Origin: Conoideocrella luteorostrata
Lineage: Eukaryota > Ascomycota > Sordariomycetes > Hypocreales > Clavicipitaceae
Length of the DNA: 64,000 nt
Assembly: GCA_032433595.1 (NCBI GenBank)
Contig: JASWJB010000034.1
Location: forward strand, 1-64,000
Direction of reading: 5' to 3'
Shown here: one piece after another, positions 21,201-35,543 of the stretch
How positions within the stretch are numbered: position 1 is the first letter of the stretch
How the letters are laid out: the number at the start of each line of letters is the position of its first letter
Program-made: the position numbers and the translations under genes
The notes under the pieces: model-generated
Told to the model about the DNA's origin: nothing
The model's database searches: none
Seen by the model: only the letters and a program-made list of their open reading frames with translations

Positions 21201-22477
21201 TGCCACTTCGTACTCCATGCATATACACCTGTAATGGCCACAGACCAATGTGAACGCGCACAAGGCTGCTCCATTTTGCACGCTGGTGCGCTGTGAAAAG
21301 CCACAAACTGGCTATCTGGTTGAATGGCTTGCGTGTGGGCAGAGAATTCGGTGTTCGAGCTGTGAACAGCAGAAGAACGGGGAAGAAATAGGGAGGAGCA
21401 TGGTTTATCATCAGGTATCCTGTAGCACCATCCCCTACGCCGGAGCATCAAACAATGCCGGTTCGGAACCTCGCCGTTCGAGAAAGCCACTGCCCATGAT
21501 TTTCTAACTCAGGATCGGATCGGGGACGGCATGTTGCGATGGAGATTGTTGTAGGGTTGTAAGGTTGTGTTCAAATAACTATTGTATTGTACACCCGATG
21601 CAGAGAAAGACTGCGTGTATACGCTGGCTACTCCGTACTCCACGGTAAACAAAGCGAAGGTCAAAGACGGGACGAGACGGTGTGGCGCGCTGGGCACCCA
21701 GCATCAGGCTTAGGCCAATAGTGCCGATGGAAGAGATGGATCAGAGGATGGATCAGACGGCTGCAAAACACCCCGACATGGACCAGCCAGTCAACTCTGT
21801 GCCTTTGTCCCCATTAACCGGTGCTCATCACCCCCGCTACCGCTGCTGGCCGCCCGCCAGCTCGAGCCCACAATTACCGGACTGCACTGCACTGTGTGCC
21901 GTGCTTGTCTTCCCCCCCTCTTCCCATCCTTCAATAAGTCCTAGCTTGGCTTTAAAGTCCTACAGTACTATACCTACGGTCCGCAGCAGGCCAACAAGAG
22001 TTGCAGTCAATAGCAACCAGTTGACCGTCCCAGCCCAGAACCAGATATTTATTGGCGTGCACTCCGTACGGTAGTTATACTATACACCACAGGCGCCGGT
22101 GCATGTTTATTTACTCCGCACAAGTTCAAGTAGTACCTAGTACGTTCTTTAGCTAACTAGGTATCTATCGGCTTCGACTCGCCGAGACGACAACTACCCG
22201 CCAAGCACCCCTCCCTCCCGTCGCCCCGTCACTGACGACATCTTTCTCACCACCACGATACAACCCACCAGACTCGACCTCGTCCCTTTTTCCCAACCCA
22301 CGACGTCGAGCACCGACTTGGGTATCCTGCCCCCTTGTGATTCGCCCCATTGCCCGACCCTCGTCGAATTTCTCTTTGGCTTCTGTCGTCGAGGAGGCCT
22401 CTCTGCATTGCACCTTGCTTCGGTTTCGACGGGTGCTTAGTATATACCGAGCAGACCACGCCGTCTCCTCTCTTCGT

Positions 22478-22497
22478 TGCTGCTGCTGCTGCTGCTG
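22478..22497. repeat. (TGC)n microsatellite in 5' leader of protein kinase C gene
   Basis: Six to seven TGC units, about 90 bp upstream of the start codon, in a C/T-rich leader. Confidence 0.85.
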
Positions 22498-22583
22498 GTG
22501 CCCCGCGGCCCATCGACTCTCACCAAGCTGTCTTCCCACCTGTCGTCCAGCGCGAACGTATCGCGCCATACCTCTTGCCCAGC

Positions 22584-26466
<3,883 letters not shown>

Positions 26467-27508
26467 GAATCGAAATCGAAACACCAGAATACATGAGCGT
26501 GAATCCGACTGGCTGCGGTTTCAAGGGAGAAGGGTTTGGTTACGTTTTATGTGCATTTGAGGAGTTTACATAAAAATGGATGAGGATGTGGAGAAGCAGA
26601 TGGGTTGCAGCTGCTGTGGACTCGAGAGACGAGAGCCACAGAGATTTTTGGGAAGCTTACGGGAAAATGTCATTTTTAGTATCACACTCGCTATGTTACG
26701 TTACCCCTTTACATGTTTGGCATTGTGGATATTTCTTTTTGAAACGGCCATGACTGGCCGAAAAGTTATTGGCAGCAGGCGAGGAGAAAGGGTCAGGTTG
26801 AAAGGAGGGAGAGAAATAATGTTAGCGTGGATGATATCAATTATTTAATAGAAACCTATATCCGGGTCGGAAAGGTTCATCTTTGATGCGATACAGGGGA
26901 TTAATTCCGCGAGGTTCATATGATTTTTTTCCGTCAGTCACCACCAGTAGTCAGTCATATGTACATATATATCTCTGCCTATGGGAACCTAATATGTAAC
27001 CAATACAGGTCTATATAACTACAGGTTAGATTACTATTGCGGATATTTTTGGTCCAAATCTTGTTTTTAATTTTCCTCCCCCCTTTTCTTCTTTTGTCTC
27101 AACTCAAGCTACAGGGCGGACAGTGGCCATGCACGCTCTTACCGTCAGTGCCCCCGTGAGCCTTGCTTCGACTAAAACTGTCGGTTAGAAGAAGCCTGCC
27201 CGCTCGCACTAGCCTTGTTGACCTCCATCGTTCGTCCTTTCCGCTGCGTGGATGAAGTCCTATTTTAGTGGCTGGATTTTTACGACATACGTAACGCGTT
27301 AGTATCTTCCCGGCCGCATTCGCTCTCTTCCAACCCGTCCCGTAAAGCTCACTCGAGCACTGTCGACAAAGGCCGGCGTGGCCACGTCCTCCGCAATTTG
27401 GTCAGTTTGGACGCTGGAACCTAAGATGTGCTAGCAGATTCTTAATGAACCAACTCCCACCCTTGTCTCTGCAACACCAACAATGCCTCGCCCGGGCAGG
27501 CTCTCCAT
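26467..27508. other. Convergent intergenic region (protein kinase C / acyl-CoA dehydrogenase)
   Basis: About 1 kb of 3' flanking sequence from both genes. A frame of 90 codons at 26576-26848 has a hydrophobic stretch but no recognisable family. Nothing else is supported. Confidence 0.55.
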
Positions 27509-28927
27509 TTACGAGGTGTACTCCTTTTGCAGCAGTTTAGCGATCGTGTTCAACTGAATGTTGCTAGTGCCCTCGTAGATGGCACCAATCTTGCTGTCAC
27601 GCCAAAACTTCTCAGCCAGACCCTCACGCACGAAACCCATACCACCCATCCACTCGATCGCCAAGCCAGAAACACGACCGGCAACCTGCGAAGAATACAG
27701 CTTGGCCATGGCAGCATCCCGGACAAAGTCCTCGCCTGCTTCCTTCTTGCGAGCAGCGTTGTAGACGAGGGCACGAGCAGCGGCGATTTCGGTGTAGGAC
27801 TGGGCAATCTGGTGCTGCATGCCCTGGAACTCGCCGACCAGGGAGCCAAACTGCTTGCGGTCGTTCCAGACGTACTTGACAGCGTTTTCGAAGGCTCCCA
27901 GTGCAAGGCCGGTCATTTGAGCGGCGATGCCGATGCGGCCCTCGTTGAGGAGGCTGATGGCGTATTTGTAGCCCTGGCCACGCTCGCCGAGGAGGTTCTC
28001 CTTGGGGATGACGACATCATCAAAGTTAAGGACGCAGGTACTACTAGCACGGATGCCGAGCTTCTTCTCCTTCTTGGCGATGGAGAAGCCGGGGGTATTC
28101 TTCTCAACGACAAACGCGGTGATGCCGCGGTAGCCCTTGCTGGGATCAAGATTGGCGAAAACGATAAAGAACTCAGCTTCTTTGGAGTTGGTGATCCACA
28201 TCTTGCCGCCGTTGATCTTAAAGCCATCAGAGGTCTCTTCTGCACGGGTGGCCATAGCGAAGGCATCGGATCCCGATACAGGCTCAGAGAGACAGAAGGA
28301 AGCGACGGTATTGGTGGCCAGCTTGGGGAGCCACTTCTTCTTGAGACCCTCGGAACCATAATTGATAATGGCGGTGTTGCAGAGCGTGTTGTGAACGTCA
28401 ACCAGGACGCTGACGCTGGGGTCCGCGCGGGCTAGCTCCTCGATGCCGATGATTGCCGAGGTGAAGTTCATGCCGGCACCGCCGTACTCTTCGGGGATTT
28501 CGACGCCCATGAGGCCCTGCTCGAAGAGCTGGTGGACAATGGCTGGGTCCATTTCCTCGGCCTCGTCCATGTCGCGCGCCTTAGGGAGGATGACCTCGTT
28601 GGCGAATTTGGAGACGGACTCGGCCATGGCGGCTTCAACCTCGGACAGGTGGCCGATGGGGGTGGGCGGGATATCAGTGATGTCAATAGTTTCTGAGCGG
28701 CGAGCAGAGGTTGTGGAGAGGGGGCGGGCTCTATTTTACTTATTGTCAGATATGACGGTTACTCATATTTGAGAGTGCTTGGCGCTGTCAGTGCCAGTAA
28801 CTTACAGGTTCACACTCCGGACGGCAGGGGCAGAACGTGCAGCTACACGACCAGCAGAAGAGACAGTCTGTGCAAGACTTCGTGAGCTCCGAAGAGCAGG
28901 TCGCAATGCTCGTGAGAAGGAAGACAT
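27509..28927 (-). CDS. Acyl-CoA dehydrogenase, short/branched-chain type, mitochondrial, 447 aa
   Basis: FAD enzyme catalysing alpha,beta-dehydrogenation of short or 2-methyl-branched acyl-CoA, as in isoleucine catabolism and beta-oxidation. Exon 1 is 28927-28806 and encodes a presequence (MSSFSRALRPALRSSRSLAQ). Exon 2 is 28730-27509. The 75-nt intron has a GTAAGT donor and an AATAG acceptor, and the join reads VRSVNLARPLSTTSARRSE. Family motifs: PEEYGGAGMNF, the FAD/substrate loop FCLSEPVSGSDAF, MWITNSKEAEFF, LGIRASSTCVLNFDDV, and the C-terminal IYEGTSNIQLNTIAKLL, whose Glu is the catalytic base in the short-chain/branched-chain class. An ATG at 28627 exists, but starting there would drop the presequence and the ITDIPPTPIGHLSEVE region. 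Divergent with uS12m. Confidence 0.93.
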
Positions 28928-29702
28928 GGCGGATTGTGCGTAGGGGGTATCTGTTATTTCGAAGGGAAGAGGTGAAGAGGTGAAGGAAGGTGAGATTGAG
29001 GTGAGAGACGGTCGATGCGGAGGGGGCGGGTGTGCGAGGGATGTAGTTCACGACAGGATACCTAACCCACGATGCAAAGGGAATAGAGAATGACTTCCAC
29101 CGCAACGGAGGACGACCAATAACGTAGATATCAAGGAGACCGACATCAACGCCAGCAGATTCACACAAGAACGGCAGATACAGAATGGGGATGGAAAGAA
29201 CCGAATATAATAGCTTGAACGTCAGGTGAACCGCAGTTCCGGTCGGAATTCGTTTGACAGCCTGGGGTGGTGACAGTTGCATTGAAGCGGATGCTCGCCT
29301 CCAATGGGGGAGCGTAATTGGCAGCTCAGCCGAGGATAACCACCAGCGGCTGCTGTGTGGAGATGCTGGGGTTTAGATGGGCCGGCGTTATCCACTGTCA
29401 CTTCCGGCATGTGACGGACATACGGAGTATTCCGTGTCTAATTGGCAAGACAATGCCTCAAACATCTTGAGAATGTCATCACATTAGACGGAAAACACAA
29501 AGCCTGATAGGACGCATAGTCAGCTGTCTAGGGATTTATTTTCATTAACATCAGGATGCAATTGAATCCGCTGTGGCTAGTCGGATGGAATGGGTCAATT
29601 CCATCTATTGTACGGAGTAGTAAAACATGGGAAGAGTTGTGCAGCACCCTTTTTGTACCCTGTTAACATGGTATTTTCTATTATAGCCTTCTGCAGCGGT
29701 TA

Positions 29703-29724
29703 ATATATATATATATATATATAT
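29703..29724. repeat. (AT)n microsatellite
   Basis: About eleven AT units, followed within 20 bp by an A/T-only stretch and a T run. A similar AT run is at about 13-34 in the first intron region of the thioredoxin gene. Confidence 0.9.
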
Positions 29725-29830
29725 TCACTCTATATTTTTAATTTTTTTTTTTTAGCTTTATTAAGTGGAAGACTTTGAGGACTTAGGAGGCGGCTTATGT
29801 AGTAGTCAATTAGCTATGCTTACAGAGCAT

Positions 29831-29845
29831 CCCCCCCCCCCCCCC
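29831..29845. repeat. 15-nt C homopolymer
   Basis: A pure run of C flanked by CAT and ACAAAAAGGGG. The length in the source may be imprecise, as homopolymers are error-prone. Confidence 0.9.
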
Positions 29846-30430
29846 ACAAAAAGGGGTGCTGTAACTAGTTACAACGCTTCCCTGAAACACGGACGGGATG
29901 CCCCCGGAGGTCGCATAACTAGCAGTCTAGAGGTTGTGCCCAGCTAATAGCCGAGACTCAACCGCCCATCCAATGCACGGAATTGGAGGCCCAGTGGAGG
30001 GCAGGCTGTAAAACTAAGGAGTAGTTATCTAAGTGTTGTTGTGTTCGTTTTCCAATACAGCAATGTAAATTGCGGTATATCACCTTAGTTCGCCCCCAGC
30101 TCTTGGCTGTATGATGCCGTGGCGAGGTTGTTAACAATACAGTACCAATACCCCAGCACGTAAAGACAATATTGTGCAAAAACTCACACCGTACTACCAC
30201 AATCACATAAAACACGATCAAATAATGTTCCAATCTCACTAAAAGTCTATTCCTTGGTAGAAAGGCGACGGACGGATCATGCCCATCAACTCTGATAAAC
30301 TAGCTACCCTGCTCTCATCACACATCACGTGACCGCCCCTGCCGACTAATATTTCGCCCAAACCTCCAAAGTCCAGTATCGCCATCCTCGAACCACGTTC
30401 GTTAAACCGCCTGGCAGATCCGCAAGCAAA

Positions 30431-31052
30431 ATGGTCGGCTCAATCTTCCGCCGCCTCTTCTCCCTGCCGACCCAGAGTCCAATGCTCTCCCTCCCATCAA
30501 CGCTCCGAAAACCATTCACACCGACCATCTCCGCGGCGGCGTTCTCAACAAGCAACCCCCTCAGCGCAACGCTAAATCAGGTCCTTAGGGGCATTCGCAA
30601 AGGCAAACGCGCCCGTCACGCCGTTTCCCCCGCACTCTCGAACACCAATTGTCCCGCTCTGAAAGGTGTTTGTCTCCGTGTGGGTGTCGTCAGACCAAAG
30701 AAGCCTAACTCTGGGGAGAGAAAGACTGCTCGTGTGAAGCTCTCATCCGGGGCGGTCGTGACTGCGTATATTCCGGGAGAGGGGCATAATATTCAGCAGC
30801 ATAGTGTGGTGCTTGTTAGGGGAGGGAGGGCACAAGATTGCCCCGGTGTAAGATATCATTTGGTGCGGGGGGCTTTGGATCTGGTAAGTTTATTGCTAAG
30901 CTAGCCTACAACGCGGCGCGACTCTGTGGCGGAGGGCTGGAATGCGGCTGCTAATGGATTGATGTGTGTGTGATCAGGGCGGTGTTGCGAACAGAACCAC
31001 GAGTCGAAGCAAGTACGGTACCAAGAAGCCCAAGAAGGCTACTGTTGGTTAA
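30431..31052 (+). CDS. Mitochondrial small-subunit ribosomal protein uS12m, 175 aa
   Basis: Protein of the mitoribosomal small subunit near the decoding centre. Exon 1 is 30431-30883 and exon 2 is 30978-31052; the intron has a GTAAGT donor and a GATCAG acceptor, joining LVRGALDL to [20 protein letters not shown]. The N-terminus ([17 protein letters not shown] and on to [17 protein letters not shown]) is a mitochondrial presequence. The S12 core shows [21 protein letters not shown], the family signature [37 protein letters not shown] and [15 protein letters not shown]. Length is normal for a fungal uS12m. The gene may carry a longer spliced leader, which cannot be seen. Confidence 0.95.
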
Positions 31053-31591
31053 GACGGCATGATATGAAGACGGTAGAGGTGGCAGGATGGGAGCAACATG
31101 CAATATTACATCATAGCAAGACGCCACTAAAGAACATGAAGGCCATGTAAAATTATAGAAGGGTTTAGCGGAGCCAAGGAAGCATGTGGCTTTTATATCA
31201 CTGACTTTGTACAATACTTCACAATGGTGGAACGCATTCAAAAAAAACTGACAATTCGAGACACAAGTTGCTCATAATAGATATCCCAATCATGTTTCAG
31301 TTTGGTTAATATGATATACATTCATCCCAAGTCTTTGACGGGCACAAAAAAAAAAAACCACAGACGCCGAAACTGTTCCATTTTCCCTTTCTGATTCTTC
31401 CCTCCCGTCGCATGTTCCGTATCATCCCATAGCTCATTTCAACAAACCGTTCAATCAACGTAAACAGAGCCAAGAATGATATAGCCCTCCATAACCAAAC
31501 CGTGGCTGTGCCTCTTGGTTTAATGTATGTTACACAAGTCTTATCATCGCGCAGTAATTGATGTTTTTTTATTCCGTTACGGCGAGGAGAT
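31053..31591. other. Convergent intergenic region (uS12m / KRE2-KTR)
   Basis: 539 bp of 3' flank shared by converging genes; includes a 12-nt A run near 31348. No gene seen. Confidence 0.6.
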
Positions 31592-33037
31592 TTATTGCAC
31601 CTGATCCTCCCAGCCTTCAGGTTTGGTCATGCCATTGAGTTCGAAGAATCTTGAAGTACCTGAGAAAGATGGCTAGTTAGATTGATTTTCACAAGTAGAG
31701 TAGCAGAGGCAGGGGCTTAAACATACAAGAGTAGTGCTTCCAGTCAAAGTTTTCCTTGGGATTACAGTGACATCGCAGCTGCGTTCGAGTCTTCTCGCCA
31801 GTGGGACAATGGGTGAACGGGACATGGTAGTAGGCAATGTCGTTGAAGAAGTGAATTTCGCTCTTGTTCAACATGAGGCCGGCAGCAATGGAATGTACGG
31901 GAGCGTCACCCCATCGTTCATAGAAGAAGCCACCATCGTGATCAAGAGATTCGAAAAAGTCAGTGTAGGCTTTGCTTCGCAGCCAGTTCAGGTTGCCGAC
32001 CTCGAAGTTGGACCAGAAGTGGCAGTTGTTGTAAGTTTCACCACCATCGTCACTGAGGAAACCTAACGAGTTGTCCTTGGCAATATGTTCAGGGTGGTTC
32101 TTCATGAACTTCTTGGTGCTGTCCCAAAGAGTCTTGATGGTCTCGGCGTACTCATACAAACTGAGGACGAAGCTATACTTCTTGCCACCTTCGTGCATGA
32201 CGCGGAAAGGGTCGTAGTGAATATCGCAGTAGAGCTCAATGGATGGCTCGACACGCCAATAGTATTCATAGTTCATCATAAGGGGTTGACGGAAGAAAAA
32301 ACCAGACTCGAATCGGCACATGTGACGGTAGCTCACAGAGTCACCGTAAATAATCTTCCGCTCAGCCATGTCCTCGCGCACCTTCTTGGCTTTGTCTTGA
32401 TCAATCCACTCGGGAAACGACCAGTGTTCACTAGCGATCTCGCCATAGTGGGTTTTACCGGAAACAAGTGAGGTAGTGACAGTTTTGAATGTTTCATCGA
32501 ACGGCTTGTCGTTGAGGAAGACCCAGTCATAGTTGTATCGTTTGTTGAATCTATCTTCGACCTGGCGAATCGATCGAGCAATGTCCCACACATCGCTGTT
32601 GCGAGCCAAGGTGACGAATGTGGCATTCATACGAGGACCTGGGGCAACTCCGACCAGATCGCTATCCCAATTTGGATCATTCGGGGTCAAGGCCAGAGGA
32701 ACTTCCTTGGCCCCGGTTCCGGTAGATTTCTTTGGCGATGTTATAGTGCTGGCGTCGCCCTTGGGTTTGTCGATGGGCTCCTGCGGTGGTTTAGATCTGC
32801 CCAGTTCTACATTTTCCTTCGATGGAAAGGGCTGTGTTGATGCGCCGGTGCGGCCCAAGCCGGTGGGAACGGAAACAGTGTCGTACTTGGAGCTCGAAAT
32901 GAAGTAAAAGACGGCCAGAGTCTAAGCAGTAATAAATAAGTTAGAAGAATCTATGGTGTCGAAATGGGAGAAACCGGAAGACGTACAAAGACGGCGATGA
33001 CAATGTAGCGCACGTAGCGCGCATTGCCGGCGACCAT
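31592..33037 (-). CDS. KRE2/MNT1/KTR-family alpha-1,2-mannosyltransferase (GT15), 437 aa
   Basis: Golgi type II membrane enzyme that adds alpha-1,2-mannose from GDP-mannose to O- or N-glycans. Exons: 33037-32987, 32921-31727 and 31659-31592; donors GTACGT and GTATGT, acceptors TTAG and CTCAG; the frame closes at 438 codons. The short N-terminal tail and the single anchor ([10 protein letters not shown] joined to TLAVFYFI) are split by the first intron. A stem of about 80 residues follows. GT15 motifs: [66 protein letters not shown] (catalytic Glu and metal site), the nucleotide-sugar region [17 protein letters not shown], and [20 protein letters not shown]. The last exon supplies [19 protein letters not shown]. 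Ends normally for the family. Confidence 0.95.
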
Positions 33038-35543
33038 GATGCGTAACTACCTACGGATGTCCTCGATGGAAACCCGGAGTCGTCTGAGTGTCAAGGCCAA
33101 CAGAACAGCGGGTTGTGAAAATCGTGGGTGGTTTGAAGATGATTACGGGGACACGAAAGGTCGCGATCTCAGGAGAGGCGAAGCCGGGTAGGGGGGGTTC
33201 AATGCTGCCCGAACACAGGACTAGGCTCAAGTCAATGTATTACGGGTGGATGCAGCTACTTAGTGGTTGCGTCGCCAAAAAGTGGCTGAAGTGGAAAGTC
33301 AAAGTCAAAAGTATTATGGGGAAAAACAACGTAGCCTTCTTCGCGAAAACCTGCCTGCTCGCCGAAAAAAAAAAAGGTTGAGCAGAAAAACAATACGTGG
33401 GAAAAGGAGTGAAGAGAGGAGAGGGGGAGACAGAGAGATAGACAATTGTGAAGTCGATCTCTGGAGAAGATGCAATTGAAAGGAACTTCAAACTGCAACT
33501 AATGAGCAGAAGAAGACAAGGCCAGGCCCCTGCTCTGAAAGGTTAGGCTGGTGACTAGGGCCAGGAACGGAGTACTCTACGGGAAACCCAGACCTGGACG
33601 CATTCAGGAATTCTTTTTTGGTATTGACCTCTGAAAACATGGGGAATAATGAGTATAGTCCCAATTGCTCGCCCGAGTAATAGCGCTGTCGAGCCCCAGA
33701 CAATAGCACAGATACGGCTGGTGGGGCAATCAGACACTACGGCCTATTAAAAATGCATCACTATCGCCATCCAAGGCACAATACACGACAAGACACAAGA
33801 CATGCTACCGGTAGTAGTCTATGCTCGCACGCGGTTACGCACGCGGTTGCGCACCGAAGGAAGTCTCAGCGCAAATATGTGGCATTCCACAACCCAATGG
33901 CCATACTCAACTCAAATACGAAGGTATGTAATACAGCCTAGCGCATGAATACGAGCAGCTGGCCCCTCCCCGAGATGAATGATCTCCACGGCGAAGACTC
34001 GGCTAACAGGTTTCGGTGGCTTCCTATGGATTTTCCGTTGCTCGGGATGGGAAATAGGGATCGGACGATGATGCCGATATTGCTCAGGGGCAGGTAAACT
34101 GGGCGGCAGCTCCACCGCATCTCCTGCTATCAGCTGTACCAGTACGGAGTAATTTTTTCAGTATCAGGTCTCCTTGTTGGCCTTCCTGTTCGATGCTGAT
34201 GCTGTGAACGGCCGGGTGCACGCAGCGAATATCATTACCATAATGATGGCATCCCAATCTCACCCAAGTAAGAATATTGTTGCTAGCTGCTTAAAACGGA
34301 CTGAAAAAGTTCTCTACGTGCTTGAGACTATTAGCATTGCCAATGATGAACGCGACATCCTTGCTGTGATTTTAAGAAAAAGGTTACGCGTAGCCTGGCA
34401 GCGTAGTCGTGGACTGGCACCGTCTAGCTTTTTTACGCAATTAATGCGAGTCTGCTCCTTTGGATTTGCTTCACGATTGTTTTTAAGACGGAACAATCGT
34501 TTCAACTACTCCATACTGGTCGATGGGATGGCCCAGACATCCTGCAACAAACCTCTAGTATTGCGATGTGCTGGAAAATTTCCCGCAGCCTGGTTGACTT
34601 CTAAGTCTGCCAAGCGATGCAGAAAAGCAGCATGCGCCGGGTTCTAGGAAGTGACAAAGAGAGGTTATTCATGATTAGTTGGGCTGCGCATGTAGTTTCA
34701 TCGCAGACAATATGTGTGAGAGACTCATCCCAAAATGAAACATATTTGCCGACTCTAATATTACCCATTTACTCTGGAGACTGGGAGAAAAAGTTAGCCC
34801 TTCTAGGTAAGAGCCTATTGAAGCTATTCACGGTACTCCGTACGGAGTACCTCGTTCGACAGACAAAAACGCCGTGCACGTGACCAAACACGGCCGGTGA
34901 CTGTGCTGCCCGCCGGAGGCGGAATTTCTTGAGTGGGGAGGCTTCCAGTCTCTCCCTCTTCGCTCTCGTCAACGTTACAAGACTTTGAAACAGATAGCTC
35001 GTCGCCATACTTCTCTGCCCGGAAGTGGCGTTTGCTTTGCACTGTTCGATTCAGACTCTGGAGGCATATCAGTGTTGAAATTGCAGCTGTCCCACCTACC
35101 CTCGCCTTTTGAGCGTTGATCCAACTTGGACATCACGACTACATCCGAAAGACACCATGATAGAGTTGTGCGCCTTGACCACCTTTGCTAACTTACTATC
35201 ATCCTAGTGGTAAGCTGTCCGCGTTACCCTCATTATACTGCTTGTTGAATCGATTCCGGGGGGGAATCTCCAAGGGCCTATGCCATAGCTGGCTTTATCT
35301 TAGAGCCTTTCAGGTCTAGCATGAAATTCAACAAGCCTCATGATTCGGCATGACGAAAGGAACAATTCATGACGTAGCTAGAGCCTCAGACCATGCGCAA
35401 GCACTGTCTGAATAGAGCGACGCTATTTTGTAATGCACTATCGCTTGTTGCCTTTGTTGTACAACTCGTATGCTAATCATACTGGATGGATTAGTTCCTT
35501 CCGCTTTTGAATTTAGTGGCTCTTTGTCCATAAACTACATACG
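33038..35543. promoter_or_regulatory. Divergent spacer, KRE2-KTR / PAT1, 2.5 kb
   Basis: No gene recognised. Near the mannosyltransferase start the plus strand is purine-rich (about 33355-33440). TACGGAGTA-family words are at 34143, 34834 and 34841; the last two form the palindrome at 34834-34849. A frame at 34174-34647 (157 codons) has no recognisable domain. Confidence 0.6.
34834..34849. repeat. 16-bp perfect palindrome TACTCCGTACGGAGTA
   Basis: Two inverted copies of the 9-bp word share the central TA, in the opposite arrangement to the palindrome at 21185-21200. Confidence 0.9.

Larger units (their letters stand above)
19714..22583. promoter_or_regulatory. Intergenic region and long leader of the protein kinase C gene, 2.9 kb
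   Basis: No gene recognised. The right end (about 22160-22583) is pyrimidine-rich, with a (TGC)n microsatellite at about 22478-22497, and is likely promoter plus 5' leader. The reading frame of the kinase is open for 78 codons upstream of its ATG but contains no ATG. TACGGAGTA-family words occur at 19874, 21185, 21192 and 21629, the pair at 21185-21200 forming a 16-bp perfect palindrome. A G-rich run is at about 20330-20345. Confidence 0.6.
28928..30430. promoter_or_regulatory. Divergent spacer, acyl-CoA dehydrogenase / uS12m, with microsatellites
   Basis: 1.5 kb without a supported gene. It contains an (AT)n run at 29703-29724, a T run at about 29741-29754, a 15-nt C run at 29831-29845, and TACGGAGTA words at 29421 and 29611. 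The right end, next to uS12m, is likely its promoter and leader. Confidence 0.6.

Noticed and set aside
27527..28435. 302-codon frame opposite the acyl-CoA dehydrogenase gene
   Set aside because: It is a classic antisense shadow of a GC-biased gene; its sequence mirrors the dehydrogenase and has no family.
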